A stretch of DNA of 64,000 bases from Metallosphaera hakonensis JCM 8857 = DSM 7519 (GCF_003201675.2 NZ_CP029287.2:1240001-1304000); one strand, 5' to 3'; shown: positions 1 to 10,183, counted from the stretch's first letter. The notes: generated from the letters alone by a model not told the origin. Made by a program: numbers and translations.

Positions 1-25
1 TCGTAAATTGGATAGAGAGGCCTCA

Positions 26-1063
26 TCAGTGTTTGGAGCATAATTCTTCTAGCGCATAGACATAAGTTAGTGTAGCTATATATATTTCATCAAGAGTTAT
101 TCTTTCAAAGTCTGTATGCTCTAGTTTAGATTCGCCTGGACCATAAGTCGCTATACTAGTTGTTATGGACGATAGGAGATTCATATCGCTGGTGCCACCC
201 TTCCTAACAAGTGTGGGCTTCAATCCCTGACGAATCAGAGCACGCATTAGTGACTTAACTGAGTATGTTGAAGGTGATACCTTAACTGGAGCCATAGTTT
301 CTGTGACATCAACGCCGCACTCGGGGAAAGCCTCAGATATTTTTGATAATAATTCTCTCTCGGAAATGCCATATGGGTACCTAATGTCGAAATGAACGTA
401 AAAATCCCCTGGAGTCACATTTAATGAGTCTCCGCTCCTCACTATTGTAGGCACTATGCTGGGTGTGCCGTAGTCTGAAGGCAACCTTGAGACCTCGATC
501 ACCTTTGGAGCATATTGAAGAAACAGGTTTCTCGTAGAGGACGAAGAATGTTCCTGCTCTCCTCTACACTTAACGCCAATCCTCAGAAGCCCTCTATATT
601 CCACTGCTATATGCGTTGTATTAGTGGGCTCTCCAACTATTATATGGGAATATTTTCTTCCAGTTGAAATCAATTCTCTAGCTCCGGCGCTTTTGTTTTC
701 CTCATCAGATAAGGCACCTACTTGAACCTTGCACCCCATTTCGTTGATTATCCAAGTTGCCAATATCATGGAAGTGAGTGGACCCTTTGCATCCACGGCT
801 CCTCTTCCTAAAACTTCCTCTCCCCTAAATGATGGAGAGATGAAGCCCTGAATCGTGTCCAAATGAGAGGCTAGAAGTATGTCTCCCTCTCCAAGGAAGA
901 AGGAGTTAGTGCCCGTGACTTTCAACTCTAAATTCAAGTCTCTAGATATTTTTTCAAACGTGCTTAGAGCTCTTGCCTCTTCTCCAGATGGAGTGTAAAC
1001 GTTCAAAAGTTTCTCAAGTACTTCTCTTCCCTTCTGTTTCAGCAACTCCTTTTCTAGTTGCAT
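26..1063 (-). CDS. lysK: [LysW]-lysine/ornithine hydrolase LysK
   Basis: This is a zinc-dependent M20-type carboxypeptidase that releases lysine (and ornithine in the parallel arginine route) from the carrier protein LysW, the last step of carrier-bound lysine synthesis in the cytoplasm. The 345-aa protein has the metal-binding motif ASHLDT near residue 65, [10 protein letters not shown] near 88 and the catalytic SDEEN near 119. It is the last gene of the minus-strand lysW-X-J-K run, and its start overlaps the end of lysJ by 50 bp. The assignment rests on motifs plus the gene order known from Sulfolobus. Confidence 0.93.
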   Translation of the reverse strand: MQLEKELLKQKGREVLEKLLNVYTPSGEEARALSTFEKISRDLNLELKVTGTNSFFLGEGDILLASHLDTIQGFISPSFRGEEVLGRGAVDAKGPLTSMILATWIINEMGCKVQVGALSDEENKSAGARELISTGRKYSHIIVGEPTNTTHIAVEYRGLLRIGVKCRGEQEHSSSSTRNLFLQYAPKVIEVSRLPSDYGTPSIVPTIVRSGDSLNVTPGDFYVHFDIRYPYGISERELLSKISEAFPECGVDVTETMAPVKVSPSTYSVKSLMRALIRQGLKPTLVRKGGTSDMNLLSSITTSIATYGPGESKLEHTDFERITLDEIYIATLTYVYALEELCSKH

Positions 1064-2174
1064 CTACTGCCAACTCCATGTCCTGATTGGTTATCATGTA
1101 CGGAGAAAGGAATCTTATCGCTGACAAGCCGGCCTTAAGCGACAGTACGCCGCTGTCCTGTAAAACCTTAATTGCAGGTCCAGGATTCAATCTTAGATCA
1201 ATTCCTATCATGAGACCCAGTCCTCTAACCTCTCTAACTGACCTGAAGTCCTCCAGTGCATCTCTCAACATTTTCATGAAAGTTTCACCCTTCACTCTAG
1301 CCTGTTCAGGAACACGATCCTCCTTGAGAACCTTCGATGACGCGGTCACTGCTGCAGCTGCCATTGGGTTTCCGCCATAGGTAGTCCCATGATCTCCCTC
1401 TCCCAAAGTATTCGCTATATGATCCGGTAGGAACACTGCACTTACAGGGAAACCTCCTCCTATGGCTTTGCCCGCGGTTAGAATGTCCGGCTTAATCCCG
1501 TAATGTTGATATGCCCATACCTTCCCAGTCCTGCCAAATCCGGCCTGAACTTCATCCGAAATTAGGAGTATGCCCTTATTTTCTGTCTCCTCTCTTAGAG
1601 CCTTAACGAATTCGGGCTTGGCCGGGATAACTCCACCTTCCCCTTGAACTGGTTCAAATATAACTGCAGCAGTCTCTTTATCAAGCTTCTTGAGCTCGTC
1701 CAGTTGATTGAACTCTATGAACTCTATGGGAGATATTAAAGGTTCGAACGGTTCCCTGTACTTCTTGTTCCAGGTTATCGAGAGCGACCCCATTGTCCTC
1801 CCGTGGAATGAGTTTCTGAAAGCTACGAACTTCTTTCTGCCAGTTACCTTTCTAGCTACCTTCATTGATAATTCTACTGCCTCTGTTCCGCTATTAAGAA
1901 GAAAGATGTTATCCATACCTTCAGGCTTAAGATCGTCGATTTCCTTCAACATCTCTTCCCTAATCTCCACATCGAAGGCAGTGGTAAGGGTAATTATCGT
2001 ATCCAGTTGCCTCTTTAGATAATCCACAACTTTAGGGTTTCTATGACCCAGGAAAGCAACTCCGTGTCCAGCATGCAGATCTAGATATCTTTTCCCCTGA
2101 TAGTCCCATACGTATTGATTTTCTCCCTTTACTACTTTCAATCCTCTACTTCCGTAAAACGTGATGAGTTTCAT
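1014..2174 (-). CDS. lysJ: [LysW]-aminoadipate/glutamate semialdehyde transaminase LysJ
   Basis: This PLP-dependent class III aminotransferase converts LysW-bound aminoadipate semialdehyde (or glutamate semialdehyde) to the amine. The 386-aa protein shows the GTEAVE cofactor loop near residue 96, the [12 protein letters not shown] block near 206 and the Schiff-base lysine in TAGKAIGGG near 236. Its start overlaps the lysX stop by 4 bp and its end overlaps lysK, so it sits in a translationally coupled operon. Length and motifs are typical of the ArgD/LysJ family. Confidence 0.94.
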   Translation of the reverse strand: MKLITFYGSRGLKVVKGENQYVWDYQGKRYLDLHAGHGVAFLGHRNPKVVDYLKRQLDTIITLTTAFDVEIREEMLKEIDDLKPEGMDNIFLLNSGTEAVELSMKVARKVTGRKKFVAFRNSFHGRTMGSLSITWNKKYREPFEPLISPIEFIEFNQLDELKKLDKETAAVIFEPVQGEGGVIPAKPEFVKALREETENKGILLISDEVQAGFGRTGKVWAYQHYGIKPDILTAGKAIGGGFPVSAVFLPDHIANTLGEGDHGTTYGGNPMAAAAVTASSKVLKEDRVPEQARVKGETFMKMLRDALEDFRSVREVRGLGLMIGIDLRLNPGPAIKVLQDSGVLSLKAGLSAIRFLSPYMITNQDMELAVDATRKGVAETEGKRST

Positions 2175-3022
2175 TTCCTTATTACCTCGTTTAACTTATT
2201 TAAAAGGAAATTGCTAACGTTGAACTGATTCACTCTAACAGTGTTCTTGAACTCGGGGACACCGTTAACTTCACCTATTAAGTAGCCCCTCTCCTTATCT
2301 TCGAATACATCTACTCCAAGGAAGAAGCCTCCTATAATCTCCTTTACCTTAAGGGTGAGTTCCTTAAGCTCCTCGTCTATCTTGAGAGGTTTAGCCACGG
2401 CACCAAGGGCTGTATTGGTCTTCCAATTTTTGTCATTCTCCCTATAAATTCCCACCGGTACTTCATCCCCTATTGCAAAGATCCTGATATCCCTATTGGG
2501 CTTATTCACGTATTCCTGTAGATAGTAAATTGTCTTATATTGTAGAGAAGTGAATTCCTGATATTCAATTAAACTCCTCAATGAGTCTTCATCCTGGGCC
2601 CTGGCCACCATTCTTCCCCAACTACCCTCTATTGGCTTTATGACTACGGGATAGCCTAGCTTACTTGCCATCTCTATAGCCTTATCTCTAGAGAAAGCAA
2701 TTGCTGTATTGGGTACCGGTATTCCCCTACTTCTCAATAGAAAAGTGGTCTGCAACTTGTTTTCACACCTTGCTAAACTCAGAGAGTCGTTGAATACTTT
2801 GAATCCTGAAGTCTCAAATAGTATGGAAGTGGATAACGCTCTGCTATGGCTTGTATTCCTCTGAATTATGGCCTCAACGTCTTGATAAGCTACGTCCTCA
2901 CCAGATAAAAAGGATATATCTTTAGTGTATAGCGGAACCACCTTATAGTCGAGCTTTCTAGCTTCCTCGATTAGATTCCTCTCTTCCCATCGAAGGAGAT
3001 CGTAGGAAATCCCTAGTATCAC
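2171..3022 (-). CDS. lysX: LysW-alpha-aminoadipate ligase LysX
   Basis: This ATP-grasp ligase attaches the amino group of alpha-aminoadipate to the C-terminal glutamate of LysW. The 283-aa protein carries the [11 protein letters not shown] nucleotide loop near residue 126 and the C-terminal [11 protein letters not shown] segment near 250, the region that separates aminoadipate-specific LysX from glutamate-specific ArgX. The E-F-K-N form seen here fits LysX. The gene overlaps lysW and lysJ by 4 bp each. Confidence 0.93.
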   Translation of the reverse strand: MILGISYDLLRWEERNLIEEARKLDYKVVPLYTKDISFLSGEDVAYQDVEAIIQRNTSHSRALSTSILFETSGFKVFNDSLSLARCENKLQTTFLLRSRGIPVPNTAIAFSRDKAIEMASKLGYPVVIKPIEGSWGRMVARAQDEDSLRSLIEYQEFTSLQYKTIYYLQEYVNKPNRDIRIFAIGDEVPVGIYRENDKNWKTNTALGAVAKPLKIDEELKELTLKVKEIIGGFFLGVDVFEDKERGYLIGEVNGVPEFKNTVRVNQFNVSNFLLNKLNEVIRK

Positions 3023-3189
3023 TCTCCCCAGTCCTCACCAATTTGTTCCGCCAACCTTAACGATAATCTTCCGTGATCATTAAATACTTCCAACTGTGCT
3101 CCACATTCATGTTCCACTATTTCTCCAGGGAGAGCATTGTCATCTACTTGAACTTCTCCTCCACAAACGGGGCATTTTAGTGAGACCAT
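3019..3189 (-). CDS. lysW: Amino-group carrier protein LysW
   Basis: This small acidic carrier protein (56 aa from the chosen start) protects the amino group of lysine and arginine intermediates. It has the zinc-binding CPVCGG motif near residue 6, a second Cys region containing HECG near 29, and ends in EDWGE, whose final glutamate is the attachment site. A longer frame opens 12 codons upstream, but the internal ATG at 3189 gives the normal family N-terminus (MVSLKCP) and leaves room for the TATA-like region upstream, so it is preferred. Confidence 0.93.
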   Translation of the reverse strand: MVSLKCPVCGGEVQVDDNALPGEIVEHECGAQLEVFNDHGRLSLRLAEQIGEDWGE

Positions 3190-3257
3190 TGTAGATCGAA
3201 ATACCCTCTGTAGTTCAGTGTTCAAAAGCTTTTATGAAAATGAATGGTTCGAACTTA
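3190..3257 (-). promoter_or_regulatory. Probable lysW promoter with LysM operator
   Basis: The 65-bp gap upstream of lysW holds a TATA-like CATAAAAGCTTTT (complement of about 3225-3237) and a perfect 8-bp palindrome GTTCGAAC at 3247-3254, which reaches into the last codons of lysM. In Sulfolobus the lysine-responsive activator LysM binds just upstream of the lysW promoter, so the palindrome is a reasonable operator candidate. The assignment is by position and symmetry only. Confidence 0.5.
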
Positions 3258-3680
3258 GAACCAAGTCCTAAGGATTATAGTACTATTTGTTCCCATTACT
3301 CCTTGTATACTTCTGATCTCATCTATGGTCCTATTAATTGAGGAGATGTTTATCCCTCTAACAATAACAATAATGTCATAGTCCCCCGTTGTCTCATAAA
3401 CTGTCTCAACTCCAGGCGTCTTAGCTATTTTCTTGGATATCTCAGGTGTCGGGATTTGAGGAGTAGACTTAACCATAACTATGGCTTTAACTTCATTCTC
3501 CAACTCATAATCGATTGTGAACCTCTTTATAACACCCAACTTGGTAAGCTTCTCTATTCTTTTCCTTATTGCCGCTTCACTTACCTTAAGATCCTTAGCT
3601 ATCATGGTATAGGGAGTCCGCGCATTCTTCTTTAATACCTCCAAGATCTTTATGTCCTTTCCATCAATCTTCTCACTCAT
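3255..3680 (-). CDS. lysM: Lrp/AsnC-type regulator LysM
   Basis: This is a 141-aa feast/famine regulator with an N-terminal helix-turn-helix (KILEVLKKNARTPYTMIAKD and the following recognition helix, residues 10-50) and a C-terminal RAM ligand-binding domain (residues 65-141, with the TTGDYDIIV motif). In Sulfolobus LysM activates the lysWXJK operon when lysine is scarce. It overlaps lysZ by 4 bp and lies directly upstream of lysW, matching the known arrangement. Confidence 0.93.
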   Translation of the reverse strand: MSEKIDGKDIKILEVLKKNARTPYTMIAKDLKVSEAAIRKRIEKLTKLGVIKRFTIDYELENEVKAIVMVKSTPQIPTPEISKKIAKTPGVETVYETTGDYDIIVIVRGINISSINRTIDEIRSIQGVMGTNSTIILRTWF

Positions 3681-4465
3681 GAGATCTCAGTCCCCCTACC
3701 TGAAAGGGCCTCATTAATGGGGTTGGGTATAAGCCCAGATCCTATAATCACCTTACCTACTCCCGACTCGATACTCTCGGCTGCCATGAGGACTTTCCTG
3801 TTCATTCCAGGACCGATTTTAGTTGAAAGATCTTTTGCCTCTGCACTTGTCAATTTGTGAATAACTTGACCGTTCATTAATACACCGTCCACGTCAGAAA
3901 GGAGAAGAAGAGTCTCAGCTTTAACCGCCTTAGCCACATTGAATGCCATCTGGTCTCCATCAACGTTAAGGGGAACACTCTCTTCCGCGTCAAGGGCTAT
4001 AGGGGAAACTACTATTATATCAACCAATTTAGCTAAGGAGCTAATGAACGAGGAATTAACTGACGAGATTTTCCCCGTGTAACCTCCTTCAATTATCCTT
4101 TTCTTTCCCCTCTCATCCAAAATCATGATTTTCTTCTTTCTTGTGGCTATAACCGAGCTACCATCTACACCAGTAATCCCCAGGGAGGATTTCCCCTTAG
4201 TTACTAATCGTGTAACGATGTTCTTGTTAATCAGGCTCATTGTCATCACATAAACGTCCAGCTCCTCTCTTGTAGTATATCTGCTTCTTATACCTTCAGG
4301 GGATGTGACAAATGTTGGTTCCATTCCCATCTTTTTCGTCACCTCACTGACTATATCTCCACCTCCATGCACCAGAATGAGCTTCCCATTGTAATTGAGT
4401 ATACCCTCTATAATATTATCAAGGGCGTTTTTAACTACCCTACCACCGATTTTAACTACGATCAT
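3677..4465 (-). CDS. lysZ: [LysW]-aminoadipate/glutamate kinase LysZ
   Basis: This amino-acid-kinase family enzyme (262 aa) phosphorylates the side-chain carboxyl of LysW-bound aminoadipate or glutamate. Visible motifs are the N-terminal KIGGRVVKN, the VHGGGD loop near residue 33, and the LNVDGDQMAFNVA and LLLSDVDGV segments that bind substrate and ATP. It lies 2 bp from lysY and overlaps lysM, so lysY-Z-M form one transcription unit. Confidence 0.93.
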   Translation of the reverse strand: MIVVKIGGRVVKNALDNIIEGILNYNGKLILVHGGGDIVSEVTKKMGMEPTFVTSPEGIRSRYTTREELDVYVMTMSLINKNIVTRLVTKGKSSLGITGVDGSSVIATRKKKIMILDERGKKRIIEGGYTGKISSVNSSFISSLAKLVDIIVVSPIALDAEESVPLNVDGDQMAFNVAKAVKAETLLLLSDVDGVLMNGQVIHKLTSAEAKDLSTKIGPGMNRKVLMAAESIESGVGKVIIGSGLIPNPINEALSGRGTEIS

Positions 4466-4467
4466 AG

Positions 4468-5517
4468 CTACGCAGGCCTCAATGGGGGTGCTCTTATGCC
4501 CTCATCTTCATTGAATCCCCTAGATATATTAAAGCTCTGGACTGCCTGACCTGCAGCTCCTTTCATTAAATTATCTATAGCAGAAAACATAGTGAGCCTC
4601 ATGACTCTCTTTTCATTGGCAAAACCTATATCGGCAAAGTTACTGCCTATAATATATTTGGGATCTGGATAGGGGTGAATTCCTCCTCTTACTATTCTTA
4701 CAAATTTTCTTCCACGATAAAATTCCGCAACCTTCTTCCATATCTCCAGGTCCTCCATCACTTCACTTGACCACATATGTACAGATGCCATAGCACCTCT
4801 GACACTACTTATTGCGTGAGGAACTATACTAACCTTCACCGGTCTCCCGCTAAGTATTGATAGCTCTTGTTCCGCCTCCGCCGAATGTCTATGACCTTCT
4901 GCCTCGTAGGGCCTAATGGCATTCTGCCTCTCAGGATGATGACTTCCTTCAGAAGGTTTAGCTCCACCTTCACTACTTGATACCTTCACATCGCTTACAA
5001 ATCTTAGATCTGGAGTGAAACCCATTTTCACAGCGGGTGCTAAGGCTAGAATGGTGGCAGTGGCATTGCATCCAGGTGAGGCTATGAGTTTAGCTCCTTT
5101 CAATTCTCTGTCATGAAGCTCAGGAAGACCATACACTGCCTTGCTCAATAAATCGGGATAAGGATGCTCGATACCATACCAATATTTATATACTTGCGGA
5201 TCTTTGAGCCTGAAGTCTGCACTGAGATCCACTACCTGTAAACCTATTTCGAGTAACTTTGGGACGTAGTTCAGTGAGACACCGTGCGGAAGACCTAAAA
5301 ATACCGTATCAGCCCTATCTCCAATCTTGTCTATAGAAAAGTTTGTAAAGTTTATCGAATAAAATCCTCTTAAGTTAGGATGTATAAGGGATATTGGCTT
5401 GCCAGCATATTCCCTTGAAGTTACCATAGTTACCTCTACTTGAGGATGAGTTGCCAATATCCTCAGCAACTCTCCACCTGTATAACCCGAACCTCCGACA
5501 ATTACAGTTCGTATCAT
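4468..5517 (-). CDS. lysY: [LysW]-aminoadipyl/glutamyl phosphate reductase LysY
   Basis: This NADPH-dependent reductase turns the LysW-bound acyl phosphate into the semialdehyde. The 349-aa protein starts with the Rossmann motif VGGSGYTGGELLR and carries the catalytic cysteine in SPGCNATA near residue 149; HPERQNAIRPY near 193 is typical of the ArgC/LysY family. It is the first gene of the minus-strand lysYZM run and is divergent from the gene at 5573, with AT-rich promoter sequence in the 55 bp between them. Confidence 0.94.
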   Translation of the reverse strand: MIRTVIVGGSGYTGGELLRILATHPQVEVTMVTSREYAGKPISLIHPNLRGFYSINFTNFSIDKIGDRADTVFLGLPHGVSLNYVPKLLEIGLQVVDLSADFRLKDPQVYKYWYGIEHPYPDLLSKAVYGLPELHDRELKGAKLIASPGCNATATILALAPAVKMGFTPDLRFVSDVKVSSSEGGAKPSEGSHHPERQNAIRPYEAEGHRHSAEAEQELSILSGRPVKVSIVPHAISSVRGAMASVHMWSSEVMEDLEIWKKVAEFYRGRKFVRIVRGGIHPYPDPKYIIGSNFADIGFANEKRVMRLTMFSAIDNLMKGAAGQAVQSFNISRGFNEDEGIRAPPLRPA

Positions 5518-5572
5518 CTGCTAACTTAGAAAATACCTTGCTTATAAATAATACTGATACTTATTAGATGAT

Positions 5573-5998
5573 GTGGAGGCTAATACAGACGAACTAAGGA
5601 AATTTTTAGAAGGAAAAATTGCTTCGCTCAAGAAAGAACTAGAATACTACGAATATCTTCTAAGCATGATAGAGTCTGGGTACATCCCGAACTCTAGGGG
5701 GGGTAAGGTAAGCTTAGATTACATCAAGAGCAGAAAAGGAGAGATAATAGGTGAAATATACTTTAGCCCGCCATCCATGAGAGTTTTGATCAAGAAAAGA
5801 CTTGTCTTGCCAAAAAGTTATATGAACGCAATGAGTAAAATACTAGAAGATACAAAAAACACAGATAAAATAGAATATAATATAGTTCTAGATAAGGAGG
5901 AACTTAAGGAGATTTCGATCACTGGTGTGAAAGAGGAGTTACTCTACAACAGAGTAAAGGCGGCGTTACAGTCAATCCTTGAGAGAGCCTCTAGTTAA
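5573..5998 (+). CDS. Conserved hypothetical protein with N-terminal coiled coil
   Basis: This 141-aa protein of unknown function begins at a GTG codon (gtg gag gct), preceded by AT-rich sequence containing CTTATAAATA about 30 bases upstream, which suggests a leaderless transcript. The first 35 residues (EGKIASLKKELEYYEYLLSM) look like a coiled coil; the rest is mixed alpha/beta with no motif I recognise. The gene sits between lysY and cedB and overlaps the cedB end by 27 bp, convergently. Confidence 0.7.
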   Translation: MEANTDELRKFLEGKIASLKKELEYYEYLLSMIESGYIPNSRGGKVSLDYIKSRKGEIIGEIYFSPPSMRVLIKKRLVLPKSYMNAMSKILEDTKNTDKIEYNIVLDKEELKEISITGVKEELLYNRVKAALQSILERASS

Positions 5999-7828
5999 TG
6001 GTTCGTGAGAAACTATTAAAGGTCTAGGATCCCCTAAGAACCTTACAATCATTTCACCTCTACCCAGAAACGTCAATTTATTTTCTATATCCGACTCCAG
6101 TATATTTGAATATCTTTTCACTATTCCCCTCCAATAATCTTTATCACCATTATTCATAAAGCATATAACACCAAAATTTTCCATGAAAATATCGGCATTT
6201 TCTCCAAGATCCTGAACATTTTGAGTTGCCATAAGCAGTGCTATACCATGCCCCCTACCCCTCTTTATAATGTCCCCAACTATACCGTAGTCGTCTTCTC
6301 CCCTAAGAATCGTCCAGGCCTCGTCTATAACAACTCCAATTCTTAAACCCTTATCCACATCTAGAGAATATCTTGCGTAGAGCAAGGATATGAATGAGTA
6401 GATAATGAATCGTCTCAGTGTCTCGTCCTTTAACTGCGTCAGATCTATCACGTTAATCCCGTTCCCCAGGCTATCCAACATCCCCGGCCCGTCCCAATCA
6501 AAATCGCTAACTATTTCTAAAGATCTCTTTATAGAGTACCTGTCAGTAATCTCACTATCATCGATTATGGCTCCCCACGCCAACTTATTTTCCCTCTTCT
6601 GTTTAATAACCCGATTTAGGACGTCGAACAGGATAGCTCTCTCTTCCTTATTAAGCTGAAAGGAAGTTCCTATTATCTTCTCGAGGAACAAAGGTTTAAT
6701 TGTTGGAGGGATATGAGGAGAGGTCAGAAGGTTCAGAGAATAGTAGAAAGGATTCAGAACCCTTACATTGAATCCACTTTTCCTAAGTCTTTGCCCGATG
6801 TCTCCCTTGACATCGAAGAAAACTATAGGGATTGAATAATTGAACGTCATCATTGTTCCGGTTGTTAACAAGAGTTCGGTTTTACCAGATCCAGTTGGCC
6901 CTATTACCAAAAGATGCGGATTTTGCATTTTTTCTACGTTCCAAAACACAGGTATTCCTTTGGTTAACTCTCGACCTAAAAATATCCCATCTGCCCATTT
7001 TTCTATACTAGGAATCTTTTCTATAGCGAATGGGGTAAGGAACGGTATTTGGGATGGGAGACCATCCTTCTTACATTTACATCTTGCCAGTGCAATAAGA
7101 TCCTCTATTTCTCTTACAGTTGCAAGTCTCGCCTTCATATTAAGACTCTCAAGTCCCCTTATCACCACTTCACCCAAACTCTGAACTTCTTGCTTGCTTT
7201 TACCATACACAAGTAGAGTAACTTGATAATTGAAAGGCTTTTCTCCTTGTTCAAGCTTGGAGAGTATAGACTCTAGAAGTTCAATCTCTTTTTTAGCCTT
7301 GGAGTTAGATGGGTCGTTCTCCACTATTATCCTTAGATTTTGCAATTTTGTTAAAATCTTATTAGTAAAAGAAGCTTGGTCAACATATTTTTTTCTAAAG
7401 ATTATATCTATCTGAGATCCAATATTAGTAACCTTATGAAATGCATTTATAGACGATTTCAGAGATGATTCCGAGAGATCCCTGTAATCATAAGGGATGT
7501 CATCGACTACCACAAAAGCAATGTACTTGTTTCCAAATACTAAAACTCCCCTCTCGATAATGAAATCGCTGGTAGATATCTTCCTTTTAAAAATATTTGT
7601 CTCCCCAAGTTTTAGATTTCCAGTAACAAGCATCATAACTAATATTGCTGCTGAAATTCCTAGAAACAACGGATTCCTAAAGACTAATGCAAGTAGCACT
7701 GGAATTAGAGTCATTATATAAGGTGTATATCTATCAATAACATTCATGGTAATCAAAGATATATAATAAGACGTGCTCTGTGACCCGAAACTGACCTTAG
7801 AGAGTCTCTCTAGATATCGAAAATCCAA
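5972..7828 (-). CDS. cedB: DNA-import ATPase CedB (VirB4/HerA-like)
   Basis: This is a membrane-anchored hexameric-type ATPase. The 618-aa protein has two hydrophobic segments at about residues 33-70, a long linker domain, Walker A IGPTGSGKTE near 310, and Walker B VVIDEAW near 502 followed by an ATQNVQDL block. In Sulfolobus acidocaldarius CedB powers the Ced system, which imports chromosomal DNA between cells after UV damage and pilus-driven aggregation; its gene lies next to the lysine cluster there, as here. The membrane subunit CedA is not in this window. A different VirB4-like ATPase is possible but less likely. Confidence 0.85.
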   Translation of the reverse strand: MDFRYLERLSKVSFGSQSTSYYISLITMNVIDRYTPYIMTLIPVLLALVFRNPLFLGISAAILVMMLVTGNLKLGETNIFKRKISTSDFIIERGVLVFGNKYIAFVVVDDIPYDYRDLSESSLKSSINAFHKVTNIGSQIDIIFRKKYVDQASFTNKILTKLQNLRIIVENDPSNSKAKKEIELLESILSKLEQGEKPFNYQVTLLVYGKSKQEVQSLGEVVIRGLESLNMKARLATVREIEDLIALARCKCKKDGLPSQIPFLTPFAIEKIPSIEKWADGIFLGRELTKGIPVFWNVEKMQNPHLLVIGPTGSGKTELLLTTGTMMTFNYSIPIVFFDVKGDIGQRLRKSGFNVRVLNPFYYSLNLLTSPHIPPTIKPLFLEKIIGTSFQLNKEERAILFDVLNRVIKQKRENKLAWGAIIDDSEITDRYSIKRSLEIVSDFDWDGPGMLDSLGNGINVIDLTQLKDETLRRFIIYSFISLLYARYSLDVDKGLRIGVVIDEAWTILRGEDDYGIVGDIIKRGRGHGIALLMATQNVQDLGENADIFMENFGVICFMNNGDKDYWRGIVKRYSNILESDIENKLTFLGRGEMIVRFLGDPRPLIVSHEPLTRGSLKD

Positions 7829-7891
7829 ATTTACGTGGGTAATATGGCATAATGGCGTTTAAATGAGTTTATTCCCATAAAGGTATATTCG

Positions 7892-8197
7892 ATGAACGTC
7901 ATTAGAGTCATCTTTGGAACCAATGGTGATCAAGGTGTTCTACCCATACTTTATCAGGTCATTGGAGGCAATGAGAGTAGATTCGTTGTCCAAGTGGATA
8001 TAGATTTACTATATGATTATCTCTTTCCTACCATCGAATTCAACGGGGCTAGAATGACACTTGAATACCTAACAGAAGAAGAGATTAGAGATCAAATAAT
8101 CAGGCTACTTAACGGAGAGTTTTATCCACAAAGAGCATTGAAATACCCTATTCATAGGGATGATAGGGCTATAAGCGATGGTGCGTTAGCCTCATAA
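7892..8197 (+). CDS. Hypothetical protein (101 aa)
   Basis: This short soluble protein begins at ATG 7892 (MNVIRVIFGTNGDQG), divergent from cedB with 63 bp between them and TATA-like AT-rich sequence upstream. No transmembrane segment or known motif is visible; the C-terminal part is charged. It is followed after 24 bp by the FAD-type protein at 8222, so the two may be co-transcribed. Function unknown. Confidence 0.6.
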   Translation: MNVIRVIFGTNGDQGVLPILYQVIGGNESRFVVQVDIDLLYDYLFPTIEFNGARMTLEYLTEEEIRDQIIRLLNGEFYPQRALKYPIHRDDRAISDGALAS

Positions 8198-8221
8198 CTT
8201 TATTGTTAACTCTTGCAGAAA

Positions 8222-9094
8222 ATGCATGTGAGTGTTGTAATAGGAGGAGGAATAAGTGGCCTCCTGACTGCAAGAAAAACTGGAGGTTTAGTGATAGAGG
8301 AGCAGAGCGCTCTAGGAGGACTTTATTCAGCCGAGGATTTTCAAAGTCTGATTATTCCGGGTTTGCCACCATTTATCCACAAGGAGAAGGAATTAGTTGA
8401 AGTATTTCCTAAGGCGGACATAAAGGAACTCAATCCTAGGGTTAAGTTATTCGATGATAAACACCTTAAAAGTAAAATATGTCCCGAATGTGACCAAATA
8501 CCAAAATGGTTGATCCCAGATAAGTTTCTCTATGTTAGAAATTTCACAGAGTTCCTAGAGGATCTAAGTAACGGGATAAGAGTAGTTAGAGGATATCCTA
8601 TAAAAATAGGGAAAAACATAATATTTACAAACAGAGGATCTTTAGAGTTCAAAGAGATTATTAACACTGGATCTAGAGTGAGATTAAATGCTTTATTGGG
8701 AAGAGCAGAGACCCTTAAAAACATTGGATGCCTTATCCTTTCTCTTAGACTTAGAAAAAAAATTCAGGATTGGGATATTCTGATAAATGGAAAATCTGGA
8801 ACGACTTTCTCCCATGTGATAGGAATATATGAAGAACCACTATACTACGTTTATAGTTTTCATGTAAAGGGTAAGCTTCCAGACACTGAGAGAGTAATTT
8901 TAGACATGAAAAGGTCAGGCATAATAGAGTCAAAACAAGATATAATATCAATCAGAGCTAGATATATCCAAGAATGTATCTTATATGGGGATAAGGTAAA
9001 AGATAGTAATATCTCGATTAAAGAATGCGGTAGATTAGGAACCTGGGAGAATTTTAGCCTGAACGAGTCAATACGTTCTGCCCTAGAATGCTAA
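8222..9094 (+). CDS. FAD/NAD(P)-binding protein, amine oxidase-like
   Basis: The protein starts with a dinucleotide-binding fold, VVIGGGISGLLTARK at residues 5-19, followed by an acidic strand end (VIEEQSALGGLYS) as in flavin amine oxidases and protoporphyrinogen oxidase-like proteins. A CPEC pair lies near residue 88. At about 290 aa it is shorter than typical amine oxidases, so the substrate domain is reduced. ATG at 8222 is preferred over the TTG 9 bp upstream because it leads straight into the nucleotide-binding strand. The 3' end overlaps the kinase gene on the other strand by 41 bp. Substrate unknown. Confidence 0.72.
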   Translation: MHVSVVIGGGISGLLTARKTGGLVIEEQSALGGLYSAEDFQSLIIPGLPPFIHKEKELVEVFPKADIKELNPRVKLFDDKHLKSKICPECDQIPKWLIPDKFLYVRNFTEFLEDLSNGIRVVRGYPIKIGKNIIFTNRGSLEFKEIINTGSRVRLNALLGRAETLKNIGCLILSLRLRKKIQDWDILINGKSGTTFSHVIGIYEEPLYYVYSFHVKGKLPDTERVILDMKRSGIIESKQDIISIRARYIQECILYGDKVKDSNISIKECGRLGTWENFSLNESIRSALEC

Positions 9095-9851
9095 AACTCT
9101 CCGCAAGTTTGAGGGAATTTCTCGCCGCAGTGATGGTATCTTCACCATTAAGCCTCAATGTAAAGTAGCTGGCTAACAGAAAATCTCCATTTCCTACCTC
9201 ATTACCTCCCCTAACTGAGGGTGTATATACCGTTTTACCATCTTCCTTAGTATATAGGGTAAATCCGTTATATCCATTGGAGATAATAATCTCATTGAAG
9301 CCATAGTCTTTGAGCTCATCCACTGTGACTCCGCTAGCTGTGATCTCATCCGTATTAGCATGAAATATGGAGAGATCTGAAGATACTCTATAGTTAAATT
9401 TTCTATTAATCACAATCTCCTCTCCCTCAACGCAGTTCCTTACGAAACCCTGTATGTCCACTGCGACAGGCAAGGGAGATACGTCAATTGAGGGCGGAAT
9501 TTCTCCACATACCGGATTTAGAATTACACCATTCCATCCTTTCAATTTCTGCTCTACTATGGGAATAGGACCATGCCCATGCTTAAGCGTGAGCTTTCTG
9601 GTACCTTCTTTAAACTCCAACAGAAATCTCATGGTTTTCTTAAATATTACCTTCTCTATAATAGAGATATAATCAGGTAGATCAAAATTAAAATCCTCGC
9701 CTATGGAGACATAACCTCCAGCTATTCCACCTGCTTTAGTCACTCCGAGTCCTGAATATATTGGCGCCCCGCCAGGCCTCAAAACATACGAGACACCGTC
9801 CATTATCTCGTCTATGGTCAAGGCTCCAATTATTACGATCCTATTCCTCAT
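9054..9851 (-). CDS. PfkB-family carbohydrate/nucleoside kinase
   Basis: This 265-aa protein belongs to the ribokinase fold. It opens with IVIIGALTIDEI, has a PGGAPIYSGLG sugar-binding segment near residue 26 and the C-terminal anion-hole/catalytic-base motif GNEVGNGDFLLAS near 221. The motif is slightly divergent from the usual D-T-x-G-A-G-D, so the substrate cannot be predicted. Its start overlaps the end of the zinc-finger gene by 11 bp, indicating an operon. Confidence 0.78.
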   Translation of the reverse strand: MRNRIVIIGALTIDEIMDGVSYVLRPGGAPIYSGLGVTKAGGIAGGYVSIGEDFNFDLPDYISIIEKVIFKKTMRFLLEFKEGTRKLTLKHGHGPIPIVEQKLKGWNGVILNPVCGEIPPSIDVSPLPVAVDIQGFVRNCVEGEEIVINRKFNYRVSSDLSIFHANTDEITASGVTVDELKDYGFNEIIISNGYNGFTLYTKEDGKTVYTPSVRGGNEVGNGDFLLASYFTLRLNGEDTITAARNSLKLAESFSILGQNVLTRSG

Positions 9852-10125
9852 CTTCCTCCTCTTCTCCTTCTTCCTCTACTTCCTCTGTCACTTCTCTAGA
9901 TTTTTTCTTACTCCAAAGTGCGTATCTATGGGCATTCAAATGACTGATTAGATCTTCTCTATTGAAGAAATAGGAACTAGAACTGGGTATACCCCCCTTC
10001 ATACATTCTGGCCCACATCTCGGGCATGCGTAAAGCTTTGTCTCCTTATCGAAACATACAACTTCATCTCTTCCGTTCACCGTTACATTAAGCAACTCCC
10101 ATTTAGGGGCCCATCTGCTAGACAT
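9841..10125 (-). CDS. Small zinc-finger-like protein with acidic tail
   Basis: This 94-aa protein has CPRCGPEC near residue 34 and a HLNAH pair near 63, giving a plausible Cys/His metal site, followed by a C-terminal run that is almost entirely Glu and Asp. It lies directly upstream of, and overlaps, the PfkB kinase gene. The composition suggests a nucleic-acid- or protein-interaction role, but none can be assigned. Confidence 0.68.
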   Translation of the reverse strand: MSSRWAPKWELLNVTVNGRDEVVCFDKETKLYACPRCGPECMKGGIPSSSSYFFNREDLISHLNAHRYALWSKKKSREVTEEVEEEGEEEEDEE

Positions 10126-10183
10126 TAAATTAGTTTTGAAGTCTCAAGAATTAAGTTGATCGCTCTGCTTTTAGAAACTAAGG